A stretch of DNA of 64,000 nucleotides from contig NZ_JAAGLY010000013.1 in assembly GCF_010548375.1 (NCBI RefSeq), positions 1 to 64,000 on the forward strand, written 5' to 3'. The position numbers and the translations under genes were made by a program. Position 1 is the first letter of the stretch, and each line of letters starts with the position of its first letter. The stretch comes from Streptomyces sp. SID13726 (lineage in GTDB: Bacteria; Actinomycetota; Actinomycetes; Streptomycetales; Streptomycetaceae). Shown in pieces: positions 48,906 through 59,042 of this stretch. The notes beneath the pieces are model-generated. The model did no database searches and was not told where the DNA came from. It saw nothing but the letters and a program-made list of their open reading frames with translations.

Positions 48906-49757
48906 GTGACTGGAACCCTTGTCCTGGCGGGCACCCCTATCGGCGACATCGCGGACGCTCCTCCCCGGCTGGCGGCGGAACTGGCGGGAGCCGAGGTGAT
49001 CGCGGCCGAGGACACCCGCCGGCTGCGGCGCCTCACCCAGGCGCTGGGCGTGACGCCCAAGGGCCGGATCGTCTCCTACTTCGAGGGCAACGAGGCCGCG
49101 CGGACCCCCGAACTGGTCGAGGAACTCCTCGGCGGCGCCCGCGTGCTGCTCGTCACCGACGCGGGGATGCCGTCGGTGTCGGACCCCGGGTACCGGCTGG
49201 TCGCGGCCGCGGTGGAGAAGGACGTCCACGTCACCGCCGTACCGGGGCCGTCCGCGGTGCTGACCGCGCTCGCGCTGTCCGGGCTGCCGGTGGACCGGTT
49301 CTGCTTCGAGGGGTTCCTGCCCCGCAAGGCGGGCGAACGGCTGTCCCGGCTGCGGGAGGTCGCGGCCGAGCGGCGCACCCTCGTCTACTTCGAGGCGCCC
49401 CACCGGCTCGACGACACCCTCGCGGCGATGGCCGAGGTGTTCGGGGCGGAGCGGCGGGCCGCGGTCTGCCGGGAGCTGACCAAGACGTACGAGGAGGTCA
49501 AGCGGGGGGCGCTGGGGGCGCTCGCCGAGTGGGCCGCGGAGGGCGTCCGCGGGGAGATCACCGTCGTCGTCGAGGGGGCGCCGGAGAAGGGGGCCGAGGA
49601 GGTCTCCGACGACGAGCTGGTGCGGCGGGTGCGGGTGCTGGAGGAGGCCGGGGAGCGGCGCAAGGAGGCGATCGCCGCCGTGGCCGTCGAGGCGGGCGTT
49701 CCCAAGCGGGTGGTGTTCGATGCGGTTGTCGCGGCGAAGAACACCGCGTCCCGATGA
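48906..49757 (+). CDS. rsmI: 16S rRNA (cytidine-1402-2'-O)-methyltransferase RsmI
   Basis: 283 residues, SAM-dependent, with the tetrapyrrole-methylase-like fold. The N-terminus LVLAGTPIGDIADAPPRLAAEL is the usual ATPIGN-type motif. VLLVTDAGMPSVSDPGYRLV and AVPGPSAVLTALALSGLP bind SAM, and FYEAPHR-like VYFEAPHRLDDTL is conserved. It methylates the ribose of C1402 in the decoding centre. A GTG start at 48906 begins 96 bp from the divergent pmt start. Three genes downstream is rsmA, another 16S rRNA methyltransferase. Confidence 0.94.
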   Translation: MTGTLVLAGTPIGDIADAPPRLAAELAGAEVIAAEDTRRLRRLTQALGVTPKGRIVSYFEGNEAARTPELVEELLGGARVLLVTDAGMPSVSDPGYRLVAAAVEKDVHVTAVPGPSAVLTALALSGLPVDRFCFEGFLPRKAGERLSRLREVAAERRTLVYFEAPHRLDDTLAAMAEVFGAERRAAVCRELTKTYEEVKRGALGALAEWAAEGVRGEITVVVEGAPEKGAEEVSDDELVRRVRVLEEAGERRKEAIAAVAVEAGVPKRVVFDAVVAAKNTASR

Positions 49758-50000
49758 GCCGCATGAGGTGGGTCACACCCCCTCTGAGCAGGGCGCATGG
49801 CTTTTGAGCGTGCGCCCCATGTGCGTGCAAAGCGGCGTCTTGGAATGCAAAGCCACAGGGCCCGCGGCGAGGCGGTTTGGCAAGGAACGTCCAAATCGGC
49901 TCCAACAGTCGACAGGGTTGTCGCCATCGTGCTCGTGGAGGCGTCCACTGGGGTGAGGGACGTACCCGTCCCTCGATCCAGCGGACACACAGGAGCTGGC

Positions 50001-50399
50001 ATGAGCGAGATCGCAGGGCACCCGGGTGCCACGGCAGTCGTCAACGAGTCCTACTCCTTCGCCTGCATGCGCTGCGGGCACGGGTGGGAGCAGTCGTACG
50101 AGATAGAGCACCACGTCGACGGTGACGGCCGGGAATTCGTGCAGTACGTGGTGAACGGACAGGTCGTGCCCTCCCCGCTGTCCCGGCCCACGTGCGCCAA
50201 CTGCGACAACCACGTCGTACGGATCATGCGGCCCGGCCGGGTCGCGTCCGCCCGCGACGCGGCGCACCGGCAGCACCGCACCCCCGCCGCCGGACCCGTG
50301 GCGTTGCCGGCGAGCGCGGACGGGGCGCCGGAGCCGGGCGAGCAGCACCACTGGCATCTCTCCGACCTCCTGCACGTCTTCCAGCGCAAGGCGAGCTGA
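50001..50399 (+). CDS. Zinc-ribbon hypothetical protein
   Basis: 132 residues. Two CxxC pairs, CMRCGH at about residue 22 and CANCDN at about residue 65, flank the segment EIEHHVDGDGREFVQYVVNG and probably bind one zinc ion. The C-terminus is Ala/Pro-rich, then HWHLSDLLHVFQRK. The protein is presumably cytosolic. I do not recognise a specific family beyond a zinc ribbon common in streptomycetes. AGGAG at 49991-49995 supports the ATG at 50001. The preceding 49758-50000 contains no gene that I can support and probably carries its promoter. Confidence 0.78.
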   Translation: MSEIAGHPGATAVVNESYSFACMRCGHGWEQSYEIEHHVDGDGREFVQYVVNGQVVPSPLSRPTCANCDNHVVRIMRPGRVASARDAAHRQHRTPAAGPVALPASADGAPEPGEQHHWHLSDLLHVFQRKAS

Positions 50400-50440
50400 C
50401 CGGAGTCCGGGTGGGCGTGCCCCTTTCGTAGGATCGGGGC

Positions 50441-51325
50441 ATGCCTTCGAACAGCCCCCGCGAGAAGAACGCGGCACCGCCGCTGCCGGAGCCCCTCAGG
50501 GTGCCGGTCGCCGACTCCCACACCCACCTGGACATGCAGGACGGGACCGTGGAGGAGGCCCTCGCGAAAGCCGCGTCGGTCGGGGTGACCACGGTCGTCC
50601 AGGTCGGCTGTGACCTGCGCGGCTCGCGGTGGGCGGCCGAGACGGCGGAGCGGTACGACGCCGTCCACGCGGCCGTCGCCCTGCACCCCAACGAGGCGCC
50701 CCGCATCGTCCACGGCGACCCCGACGGCTGGTCGCGCCAGGGCGCACGCCGGGCGGGCGGCACGGCGGCCCTCGACGAGGCGCTCGCCGAGATCGACCGG
50801 CTGGCCGGACTCCCGCAGGTCAAAGGCGTCGGCGAGACCGGCCTCGACTACTTCCGCACCGGGCCCGGGGGCAAGGAGGCGCAGGAGAGCTCCTTCCGCG
50901 CCCACATCGAGATCGCCAAGCGGCACGGCAAGGCCCTGGTGATCCACGACCGCGACGCCCACGAGGACGTGCTGCGCGTCCTGAAGGAGGAGGGCGCCCC
51001 CGAGCGCACCGTCTTCCACTGCTACTCCGGCGACGCGGAGATGGCCGAAGTGTGCGCCCGCGAGGGCTACTTCATGTCCTTCGCCGGCAACGTCACCTTC
51101 AAGAACGCCCAGAACCTGCGGGACGCGGTGGCGGTGGCCCCGCTGGAGCTCCTCCTGGTGGAGACCGACGCGCCCTTCCTGACGCCGGTGCCGTACCGCG
51201 GACGGCCCAACGCCCCCTATCTCGTTCCGGTCACGGTGCGCGCCCTGGCCGCCGTGCGCGGCATCGACGAGGACGCGCTGGCCACCGCGCTCGGCGCCAA
51301 CACCGCACGCGCCTTCGGGTACTGA
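50441..51325 (+). CDS. tatD: TatD-family metal-dependent DNase/hydrolase
   Basis: 294 residues, a TIM-barrel metallohydrolase with DSHTHLDM (first metal site), GVGETGLDYFRT (Glu), a conserved HIEIAKRHGKALVIHDRDA (His), FHCYSGD (His) and VETDAPFLTPVPYRG (Asp). TatD enzymes are 3'-5' exonucleases implicated in DNA repair. A central insertion (GWSRQGARRAGGTAALDEAL) is usual for actinobacterial members. TAGGAT at 50429-50434, 6 nt before the ATG, suggests a leaderless mRNA. It directly precedes rpfB, as in other actinobacteria. Confidence 0.93.
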   Translation: MPSNSPREKNAAPPLPEPLRVPVADSHTHLDMQDGTVEEALAKAASVGVTTVVQVGCDLRGSRWAAETAERYDAVHAAVALHPNEAPRIVHGDPDGWSRQGARRAGGTAALDEALAEIDRLAGLPQVKGVGETGLDYFRTGPGGKEAQESSFRAHIEIAKRHGKALVIHDRDAHEDVLRVLKEEGAPERTVFHCYSGDAEMAEVCAREGYFMSFAGNVTFKNAQNLRDAVAVAPLELLLVETDAPFLTPVPYRGRPNAPYLVPVTVRALAAVRGIDEDALATALGANTARAFGY

Positions 51326-51444
51326 CCCCACTCGAACGTAACTCCGGGTAGCCGCGTCGCTTTGGAGAGTGACGGTCGCTCCGCTAGGTTCTGTGGGCCC
51401 GATCCGGACCCCTCTGGACCCCTCGGCCCCTGGAGCGTGTCGGC

Positions 51445-52797
51445 GTGAGCAGCCCGCAGTACTCGCAGTACGGGACGGCGTACGAGCCCTACGGCCCGAC
51501 CGAGCCGTACGACCCTCCGCCGTACCCCGCGCCCGGTACGGCGCAGTCGCCGTACGGCGACCTCCACCACGAGGACACCTACCGCCCCGCCTACGAGACG
51601 CCCGGGTCGACGCTGCCGCACCAGACGGTCCCCGACGCGCGCGCCCTGGCGGGCCGCCGGGCCGCGCGCCGGCGCCGGACGCGGTACACCGAGCGGCCGG
51701 ACAGCGCGATGCGGCGGCTGCTCCCGCAGGCACTGGTGGTGGCGTTCCTCGCGGGCGGCACCAGCGCCTTCGTCGCCAAGGACAAGGCGATCGAGCTGAC
51801 CGTCGACGGCACCCCGCGCACGCTGCACACCTTCGCCGACGACGTCACCGAACTGCTCGCCCAGGAGGGCGTGGCGGTGGGGTCGCACGACGTCATCGCG
51901 CCCGCGCCCGGCGAACGGCTCTCCAGCGGCGACGAGGTCGCGGTGCACTACGGCCGTCCCGTGCGGCTCACCCTCGACGGGCAGCGGCGCGAGGTGTGGA
52001 CCACCGCGCGGACCGTGGAGGGGGCGCTCGAACAGCTCGGCGTGCGCGCCGAGGGCGCATACCTCTCCACCTCGCGCTCCCGGCGGATCGGCCGCGAAGG
52101 GCTCGCGCTCGACGTGCGCACCGAGCGCTCGGTGACCGTCATGGCGGACGGGCGGGCCCGGACGATCCGCACGAACGCGGCGACCGTCGGCGAGGCCGTC
52201 GAGGAGGCCGGCGTCACCCTGAGCGGCATGGACACGACCTCGGTGGCCCCGGGCAGCTTCCCGCGCGACGGGCAGACCGTCACGGTGCTGCGGATCACCG
52301 GCACCAAGGAGATCCGCGAGGAGCGCATCCCCTTCCGCGAGAAGCGCGACGACGACCCGTCCCTGTTCAAGGGCACGGAGGTCGTTGAACAGGCGGGGGT
52401 GCCGGGCGTCCGCCGGGTCACCTACTCCCTGCGCACCGTCAACGGCGTCAGGCAGAAGCCCCGCCGCATCCGGACCGAGGTCGTCCGGGAGCCCCGCGAC
52501 CAGGTGGTCAAGGTCGGCACGAAACCGATGCCCACATCCGTACAGGGCGCCGACCACCTCAACTGGCAGGGCCTGGCCCACTGCGAGTCGGGCGGCCGCC
52601 CGAACGCGGTGGACCCGTCGGGGACGTACGGCGGCCTCTACCAGTTCGACACGAGGACCTGGCAGGGCCTGGGCGGCTCCGGCCGCCCCCAGGACGCCCC
52701 GGCGGCGGAGCAGACGTTCAGGGCGAAGAAGCTGTACGTACGACGGGGTGCGAGTCCTTGGCCGCACTGCGGAACCAGGCTGCACGGACCCACCTAG
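51445..52797 (+). CDS. rpfB: Resuscitation-promoting factor RpfB-like muralytic enzyme
   Basis: 450 residues. A Tyr/Pro-rich cytosolic N-terminus and basic region precede one membrane helix (about 93-110). Three DUF348 ubiquitin-like repeats follow (AIELTVDGTPRTLHTFADD; VRLTLDGQRREVWTTART; VTVMADGRARTIRTNAAT), then a G5 domain (about 295-365), then the lysozyme-like Rpf catalytic domain, NWQGLAHCESGGRPN with catalytic Glu381, ending in WPHCGTRL. It cleaves peptidoglycan and promotes germination and growth. The stop codon TAG is made of the IS630 target TA plus the first G of the element; without the insertion the codon would also be TAG. Confidence 0.93.
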   Translation: MSSPQYSQYGTAYEPYGPTEPYDPPPYPAPGTAQSPYGDLHHEDTYRPAYETPGSTLPHQTVPDARALAGRRAARRRRTRYTERPDSAMRRLLPQALVVAFLAGGTSAFVAKDKAIELTVDGTPRTLHTFADDVTELLAQEGVAVGSHDVIAPAPGERLSSGDEVAVHYGRPVRLTLDGQRREVWTTARTVEGALEQLGVRAEGAYLSTSRSRRIGREGLALDVRTERSVTVMADGRARTIRTNAATVGEAVEEAGVTLSGMDTTSVAPGSFPRDGQTVTVLRITGTKEIREERIPFREKRDDDPSLFKGTEVVEQAGVPGVRRVTYSLRTVNGVRQKPRRIRTEVVREPRDQVVKVGTKPMPTSVQGADHLNWQGLAHCESGGRPNAVDPSGTYGGLYQFDTRTWQGLGGSGRPQDAPAAEQTFRAKKLYVRRGASPWPHCGTRLHGPT

Positions 52798-53879
52798 TGA
52801 GCTGGTCTGGAGATTCGTGTGCAGTAGCGGCAGATGCGGTCGATGATCTGGTCGGCGGTCTTGGTCCAGTGGAAGGGCCGGGCGTTGATGTTCCAGGTCT
52901 TGATCCAGGCTTCGAGTGCGGCCTTGAGCTCGTCGAGCGAGCAGAATGTGCCGCGCTCCAGGCAGCGTCGTTCCAGCTCGGCGAACCACCGCTCGACCTG
53001 GTTGATCCAGGACGAGTAGGTCGGGGTGAAGTGCAACTGCACGCGGGGATGTTCGACCAGCCAGCGGTGCACCACGGGCGCCTTGTGGGCCGAGAGGTTG
53101 TCGCAGATCACGTGGATCGCCGGGCCGGGCCCGGTCTGGCGGTCGATCTCGTCGAGGAAGTCACGGAAGTCGACCGCCCGGTGCTGCGCGGACAGATGAC
53201 CGATCACCTTGCCGGTGGCCGTGTTCAGCGCGGCGAACAGGTCCACCGTGCCGTGCCGGACGTAGTCGAAACTGCGCCGCTCGGGCGTGCCGGGCACCAT
53301 CGGCAGCACGGGCGCGGTCCGCTCCAGCGCCTGGATCTGCGGTTTCTCGTCCACCGCGAACACCGCGGCATTCGCCGGCGGCGCCAGATACAGACCGACC
53401 ACGTCCCGGATCTTGTCGAGCAGCAGCGGGTCCGGGGAGATCTTGAAGTCCTCGACGCGCCACGGCTGGAGGCCGAACGCCCGCCAGATGCGGTGCACGC
53501 TGGTCGGTGAGATCCCCACCCGCTTGGCCAGTTCCCGCTTGGACCAGTGCGTCGCGCCCTCGGGGACTTCTTCCAGGGTGCGCACCACCACCTCCTCCAC
53601 CTGAGCGTCGGTGATGGTGCGCGGCACTCCGGGACGCGGCTCGTCCGCCAGGCCATCCAGCCGGTCCCGCAGGAACCGGGCCCGCCACGTGTTCACCGTG
53701 GAACGGGCCACCCCCAAATCCCGTGCCACGGCACTGTTGGACTGCCCCGTGGCACACGCCAGGACGATCCGCGCCCGCTGGGCCAAGCCCTGAGCGGTCT
53801 TCCGGCGGTTCGCCCATCCCTCAAGCATCTGCCGCTCGTCCTCAGACAGCACGAGCGGGTCTAACCGCGGTCCAGGCAC
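52794..53879 (-). CDS. IS630-family transposase
   Basis: 361 residues. The N-terminal half has two HTH units (NSAVARDLGVARSTVNTWRARF and WSKRELAKRVGISPTSVHRIWRAFGL). The DDE catalytic residues are D177 in FAVDEKPQ, D260 in VICDNLSAHK and E296 in SSWINQVERWF, all present. There is no frameshift, so the transposase should be active. The last sense codon is the element's end; the stop TAG is the duplicated target TA plus a host G, so the gene borrows its stop from the insertion site. Confidence 0.95.
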   Translation of the reverse strand: MPGPRLDPLVLSEDERQMLEGWANRRKTAQGLAQRARIVLACATGQSNSAVARDLGVARSTVNTWRARFLRDRLDGLADEPRPGVPRTITDAQVEEVVVRTLEEVPEGATHWSKRELAKRVGISPTSVHRIWRAFGLQPWRVEDFKISPDPLLLDKIRDVVGLYLAPPANAAVFAVDEKPQIQALERTAPVLPMVPGTPERRSFDYVRHGTVDLFAALNTATGKVIGHLSAQHRAVDFRDFLDEIDRQTGPGPAIHVICDNLSAHKAPVVHRWLVEHPRVQLHFTPTYSSWINQVERWFAELERRCLERGTFCSLDELKAALEAWIKTWNINARPFHWTKTADQIIDRICRYCTRISRPAH

Positions 53880-53915
53880 ACACCCATCAGACCGCAGAAC
53901 TCAAGACCAGGACAC
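52797..53915 (-). mobile_element. IS630-family insertion sequence
   Basis: A 1119-bp element with terminal inverted repeats: left GTGAGCTGGTCTGGAG and, reading inward from the right end, GTGTCCTGGTCTTGAG (13 of 16 identical). It is flanked by TA at 52795-52796 and 53916-53917, the dinucleotide duplication expected for IS630/Tc1-mariner elements. It carries one transposase gene filling almost the whole length. The target TA is the first two bases of the rpfB stop codon. Confidence 0.92.
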
Positions 53916-53962
53916 TAGGGGCGCGGGGCCGTATCGAGGTGCGGCTCCGCCAGGTGGGCGCG

Positions 53963-53991
53963 CTCGACCCTCACCGGCCCGCAGCTAGGCT
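53963..53991 (+). promoter_or_regulatory. Leaderless promoter of rsmA
   Basis: CTCGAC (53963-53968), a 17-bp spacer and TAGGCT (53986-53991) lie so that the -10 ends 6 nt before the GTG start. The promoter is downstream of the IS630 right end, so rsmA-ispE expression need not depend on transcription from rpfB. Confidence 0.6.
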
Positions 53992-53997
53992 GTCCAC

Positions 53998-54903
53998 GTG
54001 ACCAGCCCCTCCTCTGACGCCCTCCTCGGTGCCGCGGACATCCGCGAACTGGCGGCAGCTCTAGGCGTACGCCCCACCAAGCAGCGCGGCCAGAACTTCG
54101 TGATCGACGCGAACACGGTCAGGCGAATCGTCCGCACCGCCGAGGTGAAGCCCGACGACGTCGTGGTGGAGGTGGGCCCGGGTCTCGGCTCACTCACCCT
54201 CGCCCTCCTGGAAGCGGCGGACCGGGTGACCGCGGTGGAGATCGACGACGTACTCGCCGGAGCGCTCCCCGCCACCATCGCCGCCCGCATGCCCGACCGC
54301 GCGGACCGCTTCCAGCTGGTGCACTCCGACGCCATGCAGGTCACCGAGTTGCCCGGCCCCGCGCCGACGGCACTCGTCGCGAACCTCCCCTACAACGTCG
54401 CCGTCCCCGTCCTGCTGCACATGCTCGCCACCTTCCCGAGCATCGAGCGCACCCTCGTCATGGTCCAGGCGGAGGTCGCCGACCGGCTCGCCGCGGCGCC
54501 CGGTTCGAAGGTGTACGGCGTCCCGTCCGTGAAGGCCAACTGGTACGCCGAGGTCAAGCGGGCCGGGTCGATCGGCCGCAACGTCTTCTGGCCCGCGCCG
54601 AACGTCGACAGCGGGCTGGTCGCGCTCACCCGCAGGACCGAGCCGATCAGGACGACCGCGTCCAGGGACGAGGTGTTCGCCGTCGTGGACGCGGCCTTCG
54701 CCCAGCGCCGCAAGACGCTGCGGGCCGCGCTCGCCGGGTGGGCCGGTTCGGCGGCGGCGGCCGAGAGCGCGCTCGTCGCGGCCGGGGTCTCGCCCCAGGC
54801 CCGCGGGGAGGCGCTCACCGTGGAGGAGTTCGCGCGTATCGCGGAGGCCGCGTCGTCCGGGGGACAGGCCCCCGCGTCCCCGAAGGAGCCGGTCGAGCAG
54901 TGA
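53998..54903 (+). CDS. rsmA: 16S rRNA (adenine-1518/1519-N6) dimethyltransferase RsmA (KsgA)
   Basis: 301 residues. It dimethylates two adjacent adenines in the 16S rRNA 3' hairpin. TKQRGQNFVIDANTVRRIV is the family N-terminal motif, VEVGPGLGSLTLALLE is the SAM loop, NLPYNVAVPVL is catalytic (NLPY), and KVYGVPSVKANWYAEV follows. The C-terminal helical domain ends with a Ser/Pro-rich tail. GTG start. The stop overlaps the ispE start by GTGA. In actinobacteria it normally follows rpfB directly; here an IS element intervenes. Confidence 0.95.
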   Translation: MTSPSSDALLGAADIRELAAALGVRPTKQRGQNFVIDANTVRRIVRTAEVKPDDVVVEVGPGLGSLTLALLEAADRVTAVEIDDVLAGALPATIAARMPDRADRFQLVHSDAMQVTELPGPAPTALVANLPYNVAVPVLLHMLATFPSIERTLVMVQAEVADRLAAAPGSKVYGVPSVKANWYAEVKRAGSIGRNVFWPAPNVDSGLVALTRRTEPIRTTASRDEVFAVVDAAFAQRRKTLRAALAGWAGSAAAAESALVAAGVSPQARGEALTVEEFARIAEAASSGGQAPASPKEPVEQ

Positions 54904-55802
54904 GCGTCACGGTCCGAGTCCCCGCCAAGGTCAACGTCCAGCTCGGGGTGGGCGCCGCCCGCCCCGACGGCTTCCACGACCTGGCCAACGTCTTCCTCGC
55001 GGTCGGCCTCTACGACGAGGTGACCGTGACGCCCGCCGACGGGCTCCGGGTCACCTGCGCGGGGCCGGACGCCGGTCAGGTCCCCCTCGACCGTACGAAT
55101 CTGGCGGCCCGCGCGGCGATCGTGCTCGGCGAGCGCTACGGCATCGAGCCCGCCGTGCACCTCCACATCGCCAAGGACATCCCCGTCGCCGGCGGGATGG
55201 CGGGCGGCAGCGCGGACGGCGCCGGTGCGCTGCTGGCCTGCGACACGCTGTGGGGGACCGGCGCCTCCCGGGAGGAACTGCTCGACATCTGCGCCGAGTT
55301 GGGCAGCGATGTGCCCTTCAGCCTGGTCGGCGGGGCCGCGCTCGGGACGGGCCGGGGCGAGAAGCTGCGCGCCCTCGACACCGGCGGCGGCTTCTCGTGG
55401 GTGTTCGCGATGGCGGAGCGGGGGCTGTCGACCCCGGCCGTCTTCCGCGAGTTCGACCGGCTCACCGAGGGCCTCGACGTCCCGGAGCCGGTCGCCTCGG
55501 AGGAACTGCTCGACGCGCTCGCGAAGGGCGACCCGGACGCGCTCGCCGCGGCCGTCTCCAACGACCTCCAGCCCGCCGCCCTCTCGCTCTTCCCGGAACT
55601 CGCCGACACCCTGGCGGCAGGAGGCGCGGCGGGCGCCCTCGCCGGGCTCGTCTCGGGCTCGGGGCCGACCACGGCGTTCCTCGCCCGTGACGCCGGTTCG
55701 GCGACGAAGATCGCGGACGCGCTGCGGGCCTCGGGGACGTGCCGGACGGTGCGTACGGCGGCGGGGCCGGCGCCGGGTGCGACGGTGATCGGCGGAGCCT
55801 GA
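54900..55802 (+). CDS. ispE: 4-diphosphocytidyl-2-C-methyl-D-erythritol kinase
   Basis: 300-residue GHMP kinase of the MEP isoprenoid pathway, phosphorylating CDP-methylerythritol. VRVPAKVNVQLGVG is the first substrate motif (Lys). PVAGGMAGGSADGAGALLA is the ATP-binding GHMP loop, and GSDVPFSLVGG supplies the catalytic Asp. VSGSGPTTAFL near the C-terminus is the third GHMP motif. Translation is coupled to rsmA by the 4-bp overlap. After the stop, 55803-55910 has no other gene. Confidence 0.95.
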   Translation: MSVTVRVPAKVNVQLGVGAARPDGFHDLANVFLAVGLYDEVTVTPADGLRVTCAGPDAGQVPLDRTNLAARAAIVLGERYGIEPAVHLHIAKDIPVAGGMAGGSADGAGALLACDTLWGTGASREELLDICAELGSDVPFSLVGGAALGTGRGEKLRALDTGGGFSWVFAMAERGLSTPAVFREFDRLTEGLDVPEPVASEELLDALAKGDPDALAAAVSNDLQPAALSLFPELADTLAAGGAAGALAGLVSGSGPTTAFLARDAGSATKIADALRASGTCRTVRTAAGPAPGATVIGGA

Positions 55803-55910
55803 GCGGGCGTCCTCCGCCGCGGGGAGCGGGCCGGACGGACGCGGGGCGCGGGGACGCCCGTGCGCCCGACTACCCTGGAGGGTCGATCGATCCCCCTGGG
55901 CAGGAGCAAA

Positions 55911-57713
<1,803 letters not shown>

Positions 57714-57722
57714 GTGGTCGGT

Positions 57723-57816
57723 GGGGGGTGTGGGTGCGGGTACCGGGGAGTGCGGGTGCGGGTGCCGGTGTGTGGAGGTGCCGGTGTGAAGGTGCCGGTG
57801 TGTGGAGGTGCCGCAC
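57723..57816. repeat. GC-rich minisatellite
   Basis: A 30-bp unit made of GGTGCCGGTGTGTGGA plus GGTGCCGGTGTGAA starts at 57761. The first 16 bases recur identically at 57791 and a partial copy starts at 57807. Looser G-G-T-G-C-G-G-G repeats fill 57723-57760. It lies between the ABC-F stop and the regulator promoter. In the rest of 57714-58021 I see no gene. Confidence 0.65.
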
Positions 57817-58021
57817 ATCGGCCTCGAACTACAGGAAAGCCGGGAATTCAGCTCTTCCGGGACACTTCTCACCGGTAGGGGAAGCGCAACGTCGAACTAG
57901 CGTGTAGCTTCCGGGGGCATGAAGGGCGGGGCGCTGGGAGAGGGCCTCTGTCCGTGCGGATCAGTGGGCATCCATAGTGGGGCCTTCACACGGATCCATG
58001 GGGGGACTGGGGGGTTGCTCG

Positions 58022-58696
58022 ATGGGAGTTCGGCTCATGGTGGTCGACGACCACCGATTGCTCGCCGAGGCGTTGGCCTCGGCGTTGAAACTGCGCGGGC
58101 ACCGGGTGCTCGCGGCGGCGGCGCCTGCCGCGGGGGCGGCGGAGCTGGTGATCAGCCGGGCACCCGAGGTGTGCCTGCTGGGGACGGCGACTCCGGCCGA
58201 GCCGGGGATGTTCGACCCGGTCGTGAAGATCAAACGGGAGCGGCCGCAGGTGGCTGTGCTGGTGCTGGGTCCGGTGCCGAGCCCTCGGGGGATCGCGGCG
58301 GCGTTCGCGGCGGGGGCGTCCGGGTATGTGCGGCATGACGAGCGGATCGAGGGTGTCGAGCGGGCGATCATGAAGGCGCGGGCGGGGGAGGCGGCGGTTG
58401 CTCCGCAGTTGCTCCAGGGGGCGTTCAGCGAGCTGCTGAATCCGGCGGCTCAGCCGGATGACGAAGGGCAGCGGTTGTTGCAGATGCTGACGCCTCGGGA
58501 GGTCGAGGTGCTGGTGCGGGTGGCTGACGGGGAGGACACGCGGTTGATCGCCGCCGGGATGGGGATAGCGCCGTCCACTGCTCGGACGCATGTGCAGCGG
58601 GTGTTGATGAAGCTGGGGGTGGGGTCTCGGTTGGAGGCGGCGGCGTTGGCTGCTCGGACGGGGTTGTTGGATCGGGCGTCGGCCTCCGGCGGTTGA
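58022..58696 (+). CDS. Atypical LuxR-type response regulator without phospho-acceptor Asp
   Basis: 224 residues. Residues 1-120 fold like a receiver domain: VVDDHRLLAEALASAL carries the acidic pair D9/D10, but the position of the phosphorylated Asp (VCLLGTATP) has Gly54 instead. The usual Lys is not evident near GYVRHDERI. Residues 155-215 are a LuxR/NarL HTH: LTPREVEVLVRVADGEDTRLIAAGMGIAPSTARTHVQRVLMKLGVGSRLEAAA. It is therefore likely controlled by ligand, partner or level rather than phosphorylation. No histidine kinase is adjacent. The ATG at 58022 is preceded by a G-rich tract. Confidence 0.88.
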   Translation: MGVRLMVVDDHRLLAEALASALKLRGHRVLAAAAPAAGAAELVISRAPEVCLLGTATPAEPGMFDPVVKIKRERPQVAVLVLGPVPSPRGIAAAFAAGASGYVRHDERIEGVERAIMKARAGEAAVAPQLLQGAFSELLNPAAQPDDEGQRLLQMLTPREVEVLVRVADGEDTRLIAAGMGIAPSTARTHVQRVLMKLGVGSRLEAAALAARTGLLDRASASGG

Positions 58697-58710
58697 GCCG
58701 TATTCGTCTG

Positions 58711-59030
58711 CGGGTTCGGTGGGGGCGGGCGTTTTTGCGCAGTTCCCCGCGCCCCTGGATGCCTGCGGCGGCCTGCTCGGCTTCGGTGGGGGCTTGTGTA
58801 GCGCGTTGCGTTCGGTGGTGGGGTCGGGGCCGGGGTGGGGGGTATCCGTCCTCGGTCCGGCGGCTCGGCCACTTGAGAAGTTCTCGGTAACGGACGCCGG
58901 CCGCTGCGGGCGGACACCCCCCACCCCGTCCCCTGCGCGCCGTACGCGGCTTGAGGAGCGTCCACATGGCCCACCCAGGGGCGCGGGGAACTGCGCGACC
59001 AGCCACGACGGAGCCGCACCCGCCCCACGA
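58711..59030. repeat. Intergenic palindromic island with two inverted copies of the dispersed repeat
   Basis: Copies 2 and 3 of the 20-mer GCGCAGTTCCCCGCGCCCCT lie in opposite orientation at 58737-58756 and 58977-58996. Inside them, 58826-58849 and 58910-58933 are reverse complements at 21 of 24 positions, and GAGAA-G-TTCTC sits near the centre (58875-58885). The 346-bp space 58697-59042 therefore consists almost wholly of nested inverted repeats between a regulator gene and the convergent 2-TM gene. I see no coding region in it. Confidence 0.7.
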
Positions 59031-59042
59031 CCGAACCCGGCA

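Noticed and set aside
48810..49403. N-terminal extension of the pmt reading frame
   Set aside because: It is antisense to rsmI and adds sequence with no similarity to mannosyltransferases.
51326..51444. Possible ydaO-type riboswitch before rpfB, as known for other rpf genes
   Set aside because: The leader is only 119 bp and I could not find the conserved motifs of that riboswitch.
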